Assembly (NCBI RefSeq): GCF_001570365.1
Contig: NZ_BBYK01000053.1
Coordinates: forward strand, 1 to 64,000
From: Microtetraspora fusca
GTDB taxonomy: Bacteria > Actinomycetota > Actinomycetes > Streptosporangiales > Streptosporangiaceae
Reading direction: 5' to 3'
DNA: 64,000 bases
The position numbers and the translations under genes were made by a program. Positions 32,905 through 41,837 of this stretch are shown here, piece after piece. Within the stretch, counting starts at the first letter, position 1. Each line of letters opens with the position of its first letter. Under the pieces are notes generated by a model, which made no database searches, was not told where the DNA came from, and saw nothing but the letters and a program-made list of their open reading frames with translations.

Positions 32905-34632
32905 TCACGGGGTCGGCGGGACCGAGGCGAGGAGCCTGCGGGTGTAGTCGTGCACCGGGGCGTCCAGGACCCGGGAGGTCTCGCCCGACTCGACGACCGC
33001 GCCCCGGAACAGCACCACCGTCCGATCGGAGATCTGCCGGACGACGGCCAGATCGTGGGTGATGAACAGCAGGGCGGTGCCCAGCTCCCGGCGGATCGTG
33101 CGCAGCAGCTCCAGCACGTGCGCCTGGACGGACACGTCCAGCGAGGCCGTCGGCTCGTCGCAGATGAGCAGGGCGGGCCGGACGGCCAGCGCCCTGGCGA
33201 TGGCGACCCGCTGCCGCTCGCCGCCCGACAGCGCCCGGGGACGGCGGTCCGCGTACGCGGCGGGCAGCCCGACCAGGTCGAGCAGCTCGGCCACCGACGG
33301 CCGCCCCTCCGCCCGGCCCTGTGCGGCCGCCTCGGCGAGCGTCGCGCCCACCGTCAGCGCGGGGTTGAGCGAGGTCGAGGGGTCCTGGAACACGCACTGC
33401 ACCAGCCGGTGCGCCCCCTCTCGGCGCGCCGCCCGCGCGCCCGGGGTCACGTCCAGCCCGGCCAGCTCGATGCGGCCCCCGTCAGGGGTGGCCAGGCCGA
33501 GGACGCAGCGGGCCAGCGTCGTCTTGCCCGAGCCGGACTCGCCGACGACGCCGACGCTCTCACCCGCGCCGACATCGAGGGAGACCCCGCCGAGGGCGAC
33601 GTGCCCGCCGTACTCCTTGCGCAGCTCCTCGACCCGCAGCAGCGTCCCGCCCGCCGGGGCCGCGTCCGGCGCGAGGGCGGGCGGCGCCGTACGGGGGCGG
33701 GGGCGGACGTCGTACAGGCAGGCGGTGCGCCGGCCGGGGGAGACCTCGCGGAGCGGCGGGCGGGCCCGCCCGCAGTCGGGCTCGGCCTGGCCGCACCTGG
33801 CCGCGAACGCGCACACGTCGGTCACGTCCTCGGCGTGGGGAACGGAGCCGGGGACGGCCTCCAGCCGCGGCAGCGTCGCGGTGACCGAGGGGAGCGCGGC
33901 CAGCAACCCGGCCGTGTACGGGTGGGCGGGCGCCCCGGCCACGCCGGAGCCGGGGCCGCTCTCGACGATCCGCCCCGCGTACATGACGGAGACCCGGTCG
34001 CACAGCTCGAACGCGACGCGCAGGTCGTGGGTGATCAGCAGCACGCCCATGCCACGCGTCCGCTGCACGCCGCGCAGCAGCATGAGGATCTCGTGCTGGG
34101 TGGTCGCGTCCAGCGCGGTGGTCGGCTCGTCGGCGATGAGCAACTCGGGGTCGCGGGCGAGCGCCGCCGCCAGCGCGACCCGCTGCCGCATCCCGCCGGA
34201 GAGCTGGAAGGGGTGGCGGGTCGCCACCGAGGGGTCGGCGATGCCCACCTCGGCGAGCCGCCTGAGCACCTCCGCGCGCCGGGCCGCGCGGGGCAGCCGC
34301 GGCAGGGACTCGGCGATGTGCGCGCCCGCGGTGCGCAGGGGGTTGAGCATCGCGAAGGGGTCCTGCATGAGGAGCGCCACCCGCGAGCCGCGCACCGACC
34401 GCAGCACCCGTTCGCGGGCGCCGAGCAGTTCACGGCCGGACAGGGCGACGGATCCGGTCGCGGTCAGCCCCTTCGGCAGCAGGCCCGCGACGGCGCGGGC
34501 GGTCAGGGATTTGCCGCTGCCCGACTCGCCGACCAGGCCGACGGTCTCACCTCGGGAGACGCTCAGATCGACGCCGTCCACGATCAGGTGGCGGCCGGTG
34601 ACGGTCAGGCCGCCGACGTCCAGCAGGGTCAC
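32905..34632 (-). CDS. Oligopeptide ABC transporter, fused DppD-DppF-type ATPase
   Basis: A 575-residue protein with two complete ABC domains in one chain. Domain 1 has Walker A GESGSGKSLTARAVAG, signature LSGGMRQRVALAAALARDPE and Walker B LLIADEPTTALD, then the peptide-importer ATPase C-terminal Cys motif (FAARCGQAEPDC). Domain 2 has GESGSGKTTLARCVLGL, LSGGERQRVAIARALAV and LLICDEPTASLD. Such fusions replace the usual DppD/DppF pair. GTG 34632 overlaps the upstream permease stop (GTGA). It energises uptake of short peptides by the adjacent permeases. Confidence 0.9.
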   Translation of the reverse strand: MTLLDVGGLTVTGRHLIVDGVDLSVSRGETVGLVGESGSGKSLTARAVAGLLPKGLTATGSVALSGRELLGARERVLRSVRGSRVALLMQDPFAMLNPLRTAGAHIAESLPRLPRAARRAEVLRRLAEVGIADPSVATRHPFQLSGGMRQRVALAAALARDPELLIADEPTTALDATTQHEILMLLRGVQRTRGMGVLLITHDLRVAFELCDRVSVMYAGRIVESGPGSGVAGAPAHPYTAGLLAALPSVTATLPRLEAVPGSVPHAEDVTDVCAFAARCGQAEPDCGRARPPLREVSPGRRTACLYDVRPRPRTAPPALAPDAAPAGGTLLRVEELRKEYGGHVALGGVSLDVGAGESVGVVGESGSGKTTLARCVLGLATPDGGRIELAGLDVTPGARAARREGAHRLVQCVFQDPSTSLNPALTVGATLAEAAAQGRAEGRPSVAELLDLVGLPAAYADRRPRALSGGERQRVAIARALAVRPALLICDEPTASLDVSVQAHVLELLRTIRRELGTALLFITHDLAVVRQISDRTVVLFRGAVVESGETSRVLDAPVHDYTRRLLASVPPTP

Positions 34633-35423
34633 CGCGCGCCTCCCTCGGACAGGGTCTCGAACAGCCGGTCGCCCAGCAGGGTGGCGGCGGTCGCGACCAG
34701 CGTGATCAGGATGACCGGGGCGAGCGCCGCCCACGGGTTGAGGTCGAGCAGGCCGCGGTTCTCCTCGACCATCAGCCCCCAGTCGGGGGTGCCCGCGGGG
34801 AGCCCGATGCCGAGGAAGGACAGCCCGGCCAGGGAGACCAGCGCGGCGACGAAGCTGAGCAGGGCGTTCGCGACGACCGTCGGGGCGAGGTTGGGCAGCA
34901 GGTGGCGGAACATGATCCGCGCCGGGCGCAGCCCCAGCGTCCTGGCCGCCTCGGCGTAGGCCAGCCCGCGCTGCGCCAGCGTCAGGCTGCGGATCACCCG
35001 GATGTCGCCGGGGGTGAACAGCACGGCCATCGCCAGGACGGCCCAGCCGTACCCGCCGCCGAGCACGCCGACCACCACGATCAGCACCAGCATCCCGGGC
35101 ATCGCGATGGCCAGGTCGATGATCCGCATCATGAGCGCGTCCACCCAGCCGAGCCGGTAGCCGGCGAGCAGGCCGAGCGAGGTGCTGAGCGCGGTCGTGC
35201 CCAGCGCGACGAGGACGGGCCAGAACAGCGCCGAGCCGGCGCCGGCCAGCAGCCGCGAGAGCACGTCCCGGCCCAGGTCGTCGGTGCCCAGCCAGTGTGC
35301 GGCGCTCGGACCGGCCGCGCCGAGCGCGAGGTCCTGCGCCGCCGGGTCGTACGGCGCCAGCCAGGAGCCGGCGACGGCGGCGACGGCCGCCAGCGCGAGC
35401 ACGGTGACCAGGACGCCCCTCAC
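34629..35423 (-). CDS. Peptide ABC transporter permease, DppC type
   Basis: A 264-residue membrane protein with about six helices. N-terminal helix LVTVLALAAVAAVAGSWLAP, then the DppC marker HWLGTDDLGRDVLSRLLAGA and the BPD-transport EAA-like loop YAEAARTLGLRPARIMFRHL. The start overlaps the stop of the DppB-type permease. Partner of that permease in a nickel/dipeptide-type importer. Confidence 0.88.
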   Translation of the reverse strand: MRGVLVTVLALAAVAAVAGSWLAPYDPAAQDLALGAAGPSAAHWLGTDDLGRDVLSRLLAGAGSALFWPVLVALGTTALSTSLGLLAGYRLGWVDALMMRIIDLAIAMPGMLVLIVVVGVLGGGYGWAVLAMAVLFTPGDIRVIRSLTLAQRGLAYAEAARTLGLRPARIMFRHLLPNLAPTVVANALLSFVAALVSLAGLSFLGIGLPAGTPDWGLMVEENRGLLDLNPWAALAPVILITLVATAATLLGDRLFETLSEGGAR

Positions 35424-36376
35424 GACGTCACCGCGCCGTGCCGCACCCGGGGGTCCACCGCGAGGTAGGCCAGGTCGATGAGCAGGTTCACCGCGACCAC
35501 GATCGCGCCGCCCAGCAGGACCAGCGCCTGCACGACCGGGATGTCCTTCTGTCCGATGGCGCCGATGAGCAGCGCGCCGAGCCCGTGCAGGCCGAACGCC
35601 TGCTCCACGAACAGCGACCCGGTCAGGTTGGCGGCCAGCAGCAGCCCGCCGACGGTCAGCACGGGCAGGGCGGCGTTGCGCAGCGCGTACCCGAGCCAGA
35701 TCCGGCGGCGGGGGAGGCCGCGCGCCCGCGCGAACGTCAGGAAGTCCTGCCCGGCGAGGTCCAGCGCCGCCGCCCGCATCTGCCGTACCACCATCGCCGT
35801 CTGCGCCGCGGCCAGCGCGACGGCGGGCAGGGTGAGGTGGACGATCCGGTCCAGCGGCGTCTCGCCCGCGCCGAAGACGGGGAACCAGCCGAGCGCGACC
35901 GCGAAGCCGTACAGCAGGAGGATGCTCAGCGCGAACGGCGGGACGGCGAGCGTGACCAGCGCGGCCAGCGTGATGCCCTGGTCCAGGGCGCCGCCGCGCC
36001 GCATCGCGGCGACCAGGCCGAGCGGGACGCCGACGGCGATGGTGAGCAGCAGGGCGTAGCCGGCCAGACTCGCGGTGACCGGCATCCGGTCGGCGATGAC
36101 GTCCGCGACCGGCTCCCGGGAGTAGATGGAGACGCCGAAGTCGCCGCGCACGGCGTCGCCGAGCCAGCGGGCGTAGCGCACCGGGAACGGGTCGTCGAGG
36201 TGGTACTCGGCCCGGATCGCGGCGCGGGTCTCGGCCGTCGAGGGACGGCTGCCGAGCAGCACCTGCTCCGGACCGCCGGGCGAGGCGGCGAGCAGCCCGA
36301 AGGTGAGCGCCGAGAGCACGCCGAGCAGGACCAGGGCGGCCGCCAGGCGGCGGCCGAGGAGGGTCAGGACCGCCAT
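35420..36376 (-). CDS. Peptide ABC transporter permease, DppB type
   Basis: A 318-residue membrane protein with six helices: LAAALVLLGVLSALTFGLLA at the start, then the DppB-family periplasmic segment (DDPFPVRYARWLGDAVRGDF, GVSIYSREPVADVIADRMPV) and the EAA loop DFLTFARARGLPRRRIWLGY. It starts 1 bp after the substrate-binding-protein stop. Forms the heterodimeric channel with the DppC-type protein. Confidence 0.88.
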   Translation of the reverse strand: MAVLTLLGRRLAAALVLLGVLSALTFGLLAASPGGPEQVLLGSRPSTAETRAAIRAEYHLDDPFPVRYARWLGDAVRGDFGVSIYSREPVADVIADRMPVTASLAGYALLLTIAVGVPLGLVAAMRRGGALDQGITLAALVTLAVPPFALSILLLYGFAVALGWFPVFGAGETPLDRIVHLTLPAVALAAAQTAMVVRQMRAAALDLAGQDFLTFARARGLPRRRIWLGYALRNAALPVLTVGGLLLAANLTGSLFVEQAFGLHGLGALLIGAIGQKDIPVVQALVLLGGAIVVAVNLLIDLAYLAVDPRVRHGAVTS

Positions 36377-36377
36377 G

Positions 36378-37940
36378 TCAGCTCCCCGACGCCGGGCGGA
36401 TGACGGTGAAGAAGCTGAACGTCCAGGTGCCGAAGGTCGCGGTGAACCGGTCGCTCAGCGCCACCGCGTTGTCGGTGTAGAACAGCGGGATGTACGGCAC
36501 CTGGTCGGCGATCTCGGTGAGCAGCCCGGTCAGTTGGGTCTTTCTGGCCTCCCCGGTGGCCGAGGCGAGCGCGTCCAGCCGCGCGTCCACGTCGGCCGAG
36601 CCGTATCCCGAGAAGTTGAAGCCCTGCGGTTCGGCCGCGCCCCGGCTGATCATGTCGGGCAGGACCTCGATCGGGTCCGGCGTGCCGTAGGCGAGGTTCA
36701 CGTACTGGATGCCGAGCCGGTCGTGGGCCATCACCCTGGCCATGTACTTGTCACCGGGGTTCGGCTCCAGGACGATCTTGATGCCGATCTTCGCGAGGTC
36801 GGCGGCGACGGCCTGCATGACGGTCGCGCTGTCCCCGCCCGTCGCGTACGGCACGCTCAGCGTGAACCCGTCGGGATAGGCGGACTTGGCGAGCTCGGCC
36901 TTGGCGGCGGCCAGGTCCAGCGGATGGTCGGGGAAGGCGGGGACGGCGTCGCCGTAGACGGCGGTGAGCTGGGGGCGCGGCAGCATCGCCGTCGCGGGGC
37001 TGCCGTGGCCCGCGGTCATCAGACGGGTGAGGGCCGCCCGGTCCACCGCGTGCGCGATCGCCCGCCGTACGTGCACGTCCTTGAGCGGCCCGGAGCCGAC
37101 GGCCATGGACAGGTAGGCGATGTTGTTGCTCGGATAGAAGAACGTGGTGACGCCGGGCAGGCCCGTCCATTTGCGGGCGTCGCGGGCGTTCAGGCCGTCG
37201 GTCCCGTCCACCTCGCCCGACCTGACGGCCATCCGGAGCGTCTCGGCGTCGGTGATGTTCTTGATCTCCACCCGGCGCAGCGCGGGCTTCGGACCCCAGT
37301 AGCCGTCGTTGCGCTCCAGCACGGTGCCCGAGGTGAGGGAGAACTTCACGACCTTGAAGGGGCCGGTGCCGATCGTGCCGACCTCGGGGCTGCCCAGGTC
37401 CTTGGGGTGGGCCTCGGCGAGCTTGCGCGGCACGACCTGCCAGGCGACGGCCGCGACGGCGAGGAACGCCGGGTTGGGCCGGCTGAGGGTGACCCTGACC
37501 TTGTCGGCGCCGACGGCCTCGACCTTCTTCACGGTGGTGAAGTAGCTGGCGGCCTGGGAGGCGACGGCCGGGTCCAGGTGGCGGCGCAGGGAGTAGGCGG
37601 CGTCGTCCGCGGTGAGCGCGCTGCCGTCGGTGAACTTCACCCCTTGGCGAAGGGTGAACTCGTAGCTGGCGGGATCGGGCTGGGTCCACGATGCGGCGAG
37701 GCCGGGGGCCGGCGTGCCCCGGTCGTCGAGGGTGACCATGGTGTCCAGCACCGCGGTCTGGATGGTCGTCGACGCGCTGTTGAAGCCGTGCGCGATGTCC
37801 AGGCTGTTCGGCGCGGCGCCGGTCGCCCAGACCAGGGCGTCACGGCCTGCGCCGCCGCCTTTCTGGGCGGAGCCGGCGCAGGCCGTGACGGAAAGCAGGA
37901 GCAGGGCGGCCGCGGCGGCCCTGATGCTCGGCGATGTCAT
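36378..37940 (-). CDS. Peptide-binding lipoprotein, SBP family 5
   Basis: A 520-residue lipoprotein: signal peptide with lipobox SVTAC (Cys21), then the family 5 fold (LVWATGAAPNSLDIAHGFNS, YEFTLRQGVKFTDGSALTAD, GTGPFKVVKFSLTSGTVLER, RRAIAHAVDRAALTRLM). Extracellular receptor of the importer encoded immediately downstream. The ligand is probably a short peptide; gene context suggests D-residue-containing peptides (inference). Confidence 0.9.
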   Translation of the reverse strand: MTSPSIRAAAAALLLLSVTACAGSAQKGGGAGRDALVWATGAAPNSLDIAHGFNSASTTIQTAVLDTMVTLDDRGTPAPGLAASWTQPDPASYEFTLRQGVKFTDGSALTADDAAYSLRRHLDPAVASQAASYFTTVKKVEAVGADKVRVTLSRPNPAFLAVAAVAWQVVPRKLAEAHPKDLGSPEVGTIGTGPFKVVKFSLTSGTVLERNDGYWGPKPALRRVEIKNITDAETLRMAVRSGEVDGTDGLNARDARKWTGLPGVTTFFYPSNNIAYLSMAVGSGPLKDVHVRRAIAHAVDRAALTRLMTAGHGSPATAMLPRPQLTAVYGDAVPAFPDHPLDLAAAKAELAKSAYPDGFTLSVPYATGGDSATVMQAVAADLAKIGIKIVLEPNPGDKYMARVMAHDRLGIQYVNLAYGTPDPIEVLPDMISRGAAEPQGFNFSGYGSADVDARLDALASATGEARKTQLTGLLTEIADQVPYIPLFYTDNAVALSDRFTATFGTWTFSFFTVIRPASGS

Positions 37941-38067
37941 GTGACCACCTCGGGGGGAGAGCGGGATAGTCGGACGCTAGAAGCCGTTCGCCCCGCGTTC
38001 ACTGACGCCGCAGCCAAAACCGGCCGTCCCCCGCTCGTCCTCCAGGCCAATCGCCGAGTGCCGATCC

Positions 38068-39603
38068 TCAGCGTGGGAAGCCCACCGGGCGGGTGCCCTC
38101 CGGCTGGCCGGTGAAGCGCATCCGGCGCAGTCCGACGCCGCTGACCAGCAGGTCCTCCTGATCCGGGCGGAGCGTGAACGGCCCCGCCCGCCACGCCCCC
38201 GCGGGCGCGGGCTCGACCGGCAGCCGCAGCTCGGTCCCGATGCTCAGTTCACCGTCCCGCACCGTGGCGAGGACGCCCAGCTCCTCGCTGAGGTACACGC
38301 CGTCCGGAAGCGGCTCCGTGCCCGGCGGGTCGCACGGCACGTACGCCACCGGACGCCGGGCCGCCGACGTGCTGCCCAGCAGCAGCCGGTCGTCCTCCCT
38401 GGCCAGCCAGGCTCCGTCGGCGTCGCCCGTGCCGTGCCAGCGGCCGTCCGCGCGGGGGGTGAACGTGACGGGCACGCCGCCGACGACCAGCTCGATCGCG
38501 CCGTCCGCCCCCTCGGTGAGGGTGAGGGTGTCGTCGCCCGCCCGGTCGTGCCAGTGCCCGGCGGGGACCGGCATGGGCTCGTCGGCGGGCGGCGGTTCGG
38601 CGACCGGCGGCTCGCCGAGCAGGATGCGGGCGAGGCGGTCGGTCAGCCCGACCGGGTCGGTCGCGGTCTGGTTGGACAGCACGGCGACGCCGAAGCCGGG
38701 GTCCGGCAGGTAGAGCAGGTTGGACAGGTACCCGTGCATGCCTCCGGCGTGCGCGTACGCGGGACGGCCCGCCACCTCGGTGTGGTAGATCCCGAAGGCG
38801 TACGGCAGGACGGTGCCGTCGGCGAGCACGGCCCGTTCGAGCAGCGCGTCGCGCAGGTCCGCGCCGAGCACCCGTCCGTCGGCCAGGAAACCGAACCAGG
38901 CGGCGAGGTCGCTCACGCTGGTCGCCAGGCCGCCGTCGCCGACGGCGCTCTCCTGGGTGTCGGCCCGCCGGGGCTCGCCGTCGGCGTTGGCGTAGCCGTA
39001 GGCCAGCCGCGGCAGCGCCGCCGCCGCGTCGTCCCGGAACACGCTGTCGTCCATGCCGAGGGGGGAGAAGATCCGCTCGCGGGCGAACGCGGCGAGGGAC
39101 TTTCCGGTGACCCGGGAGACCACGACGGCGGCCAGGACGTAGCCGGTGTTGGAGTAGCTGAAGTCGGTGCCCGGGGCGAAGGTCGTCGCGCGGATGCCGG
39201 CGAGCATCCTGAGCAGCCGCTCCTCGGTCATCTCGGCCAGTGGCACGCCGGTGATCGCCTGCAGCGCGTACCACTCCGGCAGGCCACCGGTGTGCTGCAG
39301 GCACTGTCGCAGCGTGACGGGGACGTCGAGGGCCAGCTCGGGCACGTGCGTCCTGACGTCGTCGTCCAGGCTCAGCGCGCCGTCCCGCGCCAGCAGCAGG
39401 ACGCAGGCGGCGGTGAACTGCTTGCTGGCCGAGGCGATGTCGAAGCGCGTGCGGGCGTCGATCGGGACGCCGAACTCCACGCACGCCATGCCCGTGGCCG
39501 TGGTGCGCAGCGCGGAGCCGTCGGCGTATATCCCCACCGCGAGCCCGGGGTCGCCCGGCTTGACCAGGGCGGAAATCTCGTTCTCTACCAGCTCAAGATC
39601 CAT
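38068..39603 (-). CDS. S12-family serine hydrolase, D-aminopeptidase-like
   Basis: A 511-residue cytoplasmic penicillin-binding-fold hydrolase. Active-site motifs are S58-x-x-K61 (DIASASKQFTAA), Y150-x-N152 (FSYSNTGYVLA) and HAGGMHG (HxG). After the catalytic domain (~residue 340) come ~160 residues in two beta-rich parts (GHWHDRAGDDTLTLTEGADG; DGVYLSEELGVLATVRDGEL). A ~510-520-residue, three-domain layout with this motif spacing matches Ochrobactrum-type D-aminopeptidase as I recall it; a generic beta-lactamase/esterase is the alternative. No signal peptide, so it would act on imported peptides. It is 127 bp upstream of the peptide-importer genes. ATG 39603 gives the expected family start. 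Confidence 0.78.
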   Translation of the reverse strand: MDLELVENEISALVKPGDPGLAVGIYADGSALRTTATGMACVEFGVPIDARTRFDIASASKQFTAACVLLLARDGALSLDDDVRTHVPELALDVPVTLRQCLQHTGGLPEWYALQAITGVPLAEMTEERLLRMLAGIRATTFAPGTDFSYSNTGYVLAAVVVSRVTGKSLAAFARERIFSPLGMDDSVFRDDAAAALPRLAYGYANADGEPRRADTQESAVGDGGLATSVSDLAAWFGFLADGRVLGADLRDALLERAVLADGTVLPYAFGIYHTEVAGRPAYAHAGGMHGYLSNLLYLPDPGFGVAVLSNQTATDPVGLTDRLARILLGEPPVAEPPPADEPMPVPAGHWHDRAGDDTLTLTEGADGAIELVVGGVPVTFTPRADGRWHGTGDADGAWLAREDDRLLLGSTSAARRPVAYVPCDPPGTEPLPDGVYLSEELGVLATVRDGELSIGTELRLPVEPAPAGAWRAGPFTLRPDQEDLLVSGVGLRRMRFTGQPEGTRPVGFPR

Positions 39604-39754
39604 GTTTTCCAGTATCACGACGTGAGACGGTCCGCCTTTTGGCCGCCGATGCAAAGTTGCGGAGCCCGTTTTGGCGTCGGCGACGACGGACGGCCGGAAA
39701 TCTTTGGCGTACGACCACAAACCCGGCGGCGCAGGCCGGGTCTAGGTTCACCGC

Positions 39755-40882
39755 ATGATCAAGCTACTGCTCAGCGGGGTGGTCGCCGCCTCCGTCGCGT
39801 TCGGGCCCCTGGCGGCCCCCGCGCACGCCTCCACGCCCGCCCCGTCGGCGCCGGTCCTCCCCGCGCCGACGGGCCCGCACCCGATCGGGACCGCGACCCT
39901 GCACCTGGTCGACTCCTCCCGCGCCGATCCGTGGACGCCCGCCCGGCGGCGCGAGCTGATGGTCACGCTGTGGTACCCGGCGCGCACGAAGACGGGCACC
40001 CGGGCGCGGTACGTGACGCCCGCCGAGTCCGCGCAGCTGCTCGCCGGGCTGCAGGTCGAAGGAGTGCCCACCGACCTGCTCAGCCGGATCAGGACGCACG
40101 CGGTCACCGGGGCGGCGCCGTCGCGGACCGGGCTGCCGCTGGTCGTCCTCTCCCCGGGCTTCGGCCTGCCCCGCTCGTCGCTCACCTCGCTCGGCGAGGA
40201 CCTCGCCAGCCGCGGCTACGCGGTCGCCGGGATCGACCACACCTACGAGTCGATGGCGACCACCTTCCCCGACGGCCGCACCACCACGTGTACGGCGTGC
40301 GACATCGAGGATTCCCCCGGCCTCGTCCCGGCGATCCGCTCGGCCGACGTCTCGTTCGTGATCGACCGACTGACCGGCCCACGTCCCGCGTGGGGGCCGC
40401 CCGGGCTGATCGACGCGTCCAAGATCGGCATGGCCGGCCACTCCATCGGCGGCAACAGCGCGGCCCAGGCCATGCTTGACGACCCCAGGATCGACGCCGG
40501 CGTGAACATGGACGGCGCGTTCATCACCCCGATCGCGGCCCCCGGGCTGGCCCGGCCGTTCATGCTGTTCGGCGCCGCGGACACCTTCACTCCGGGAAGC
40601 CCGGACGAGGAGCGGTCCTGGCGGGACAACTGGCCCCGGCTGACCGGGTGGAAGCGATGGGCGGCCGTCACCGGGGCCGGGCACGAGTCCTTCACCGACT
40701 ATCCGGTGCTGAGCGAGCAGCTCGGCATGCCCGCCGGAGCGCTGAAGGGCGCCCGCGCCGTGGACGTCACCCGCGCGTACGTCTCGGCGTTCTTCGACCG
40801 GCACCTGCGCGGCCGCGTGCAGCCGCTGCTGGACGGCCGCTCACCGAAGTACCCCGAGGTCAAGTTCCAGACGGTCGGCTAG
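39755..40882 (+). CDS. Secreted alpha/beta hydrolase, PAF-acetylhydrolase/lipase-like
   Basis: A 375-residue exported enzyme: signal peptide to about residue 26 (LLSGVVAASVAFGPLAAPAH), then PTGPHPIGTATLHLVDSSR, LMVTLWYPARTKTG, LVVLSPGFGLPRSSLTSL, nucleophile elbow GMAGHSIGGNSAAQAM, acid region LFGAADTFTPGSPDEERSW and GAGHESFTDYPV (His). Paralogue of the membrane-anchored hydrolase at 6928. Divergent from the D-aminopeptidase-like gene. Expected to hydrolyse lipid esters outside the cell. Confidence 0.85.
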   Translation: MIKLLLSGVVAASVAFGPLAAPAHASTPAPSAPVLPAPTGPHPIGTATLHLVDSSRADPWTPARRRELMVTLWYPARTKTGTRARYVTPAESAQLLAGLQVEGVPTDLLSRIRTHAVTGAAPSRTGLPLVVLSPGFGLPRSSLTSLGEDLASRGYAVAGIDHTYESMATTFPDGRTTTCTACDIEDSPGLVPAIRSADVSFVIDRLTGPRPAWGPPGLIDASKIGMAGHSIGGNSAAQAMLDDPRIDAGVNMDGAFITPIAAPGLARPFMLFGAADTFTPGSPDEERSWRDNWPRLTGWKRWAAVTGAGHESFTDYPVLSEQLGMPAGALKGARAVDVTRAYVSAFFDRHLRGRVQPLLDGRSPKYPEVKFQTVG

Positions 40883-41207
40883 ATCAAGCCCCGCGGCGCG
40901 CGGCCCAGACGGCGCCTCGCTGCGTTGACGCCCCGCCCGCGTTGTCGCGGCGCGAACACGCTGGCCGGGAACAGGTCCCGGCCAGCGGGTCATGCGGCAG
41001 AAGGCGGCCGCCCTTGTCCAAGGTGGTGCGCGACGACCTGCAGGGCGTTGCCTGAATGTCCGGTTCGTACGATCGGGTGGCCGAGCGCGTCAAGGCGTTC
41101 CGCTTCCAAGGAAGTGGAACAGGCATCCTGGGAGCGCCACGTTCTGTCCGGCCCGCTCGATAGGCTGAGAGGGCACACTGCCACCGGACAGGAGGTAAGG
41201 CGTCGTC
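40883..41207. other. Intergenic stretch without recognised gene
   Basis: About 325 bp between the secreted hydrolase and the small gene pair. All six frames give short or low-complexity Arg/Pro-rich peptides. I recognise no transposase ends, RNA gene or regulator site. Confidence 0.4.
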
Positions 41208-41519
41208 ATGACCGTCCCGCGGCACGACAATCCTTATCCGCAAGTTGAGCGGACCTTCACCGCCGTGCGCGCGGCCCTGCCTTCGGCCAACGTCGCCGCG
41301 TTCGACGCCGAACTCGAAGAGATCACTCACGCGCCTGTCGTCAACCTGGCGGCGCTGGACGACTTCCTGTCCGCGTGGTGGCGCATCGCCACCCGCGCCG
41401 CCGCTGATCCGGCCGGCTGGCAGCGGATGCACCGAGAGGCCGAGCAACTGCAGTCCGGTGCGCGTACGGCAGGGCCCACAATGGCCGAGGTGCTGGCCCG
41501 CCGCGGAGTCCGGCGGTAG
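41208..41519 (+). CDS. DUF6247-like small protein, probable antitoxin
   Basis: A 103-residue protein: YPQVERTFTAVRAALPSANV, AAFDAELEEITHAPVVNLAA, LDDFLSAWWRIATRAAADPA. It matches the actinomycete DUF6247 type, small helical proteins usually paired with a short downstream ORF. GGAGGTAAGG lies about 9-12 nt upstream of the ATG. Its stop is immediately followed by the start of the next gene (TAG then GTG). I infer the antitoxin of a type II-like pair; no DNA-binding motif is clear. Confidence 0.65.
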   Translation: MTVPRHDNPYPQVERTFTAVRAALPSANVAAFDAELEEITHAPVVNLAALDDFLSAWWRIATRAAADPAGWQRMHREAEQLQSGARTAGPTMAEVLARRGVRR

Positions 41520-41762
41520 GTGTACACCATCCGAATGGGCAGCGACGTCGCCGAAGCCCAAATCGACGATCTGTCCGACGCCGAGATCAATGTCCTGCTG
41601 GAGATCTACGAAGTCCTCCGACTGACTCCCGGCAACGGCCGCAAGCTCAGCCCAGCCAGCAACATGTACGTCTGGGACTATAAAGGCATCTCGGTGACCT
41701 ACGTCGTGCTCGACCCACAGCGCGAGGTCGCGGCGCTCCGGGTGGACCGCTTCCCCATCTGA
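41520..41762 (+). CDS. Small RelE/ParE-fold-like protein, probable toxin
   Basis: An 80-residue protein: YTIRMGSDVAEAQIDDLSDA, INVLLEIYEVLRLTPGNG, NMYVWDYKGISVTYVVLDPQ, REVAALRVDRF. The helix-helix-beta order with a terminal R-x-D/W strand is that of RelE/ParE-type toxins found beside DUF6247 genes. The GTG start directly abuts the upstream stop, so the two are coupled. Toxicity is inferred from context only. Confidence 0.6.
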   Translation: MYTIRMGSDVAEAQIDDLSDAEINVLLEIYEVLRLTPGNGRKLSPASNMYVWDYKGISVTYVVLDPQREVAALRVDRFPI

Positions 41763-41837
41763 ACCGCGGGTCACAACTCACCCCCGATCCCCGTTCGGTA
41801 CGGGCAGCATTTGTCAGACACTTCTTGTCGGCCTCGG

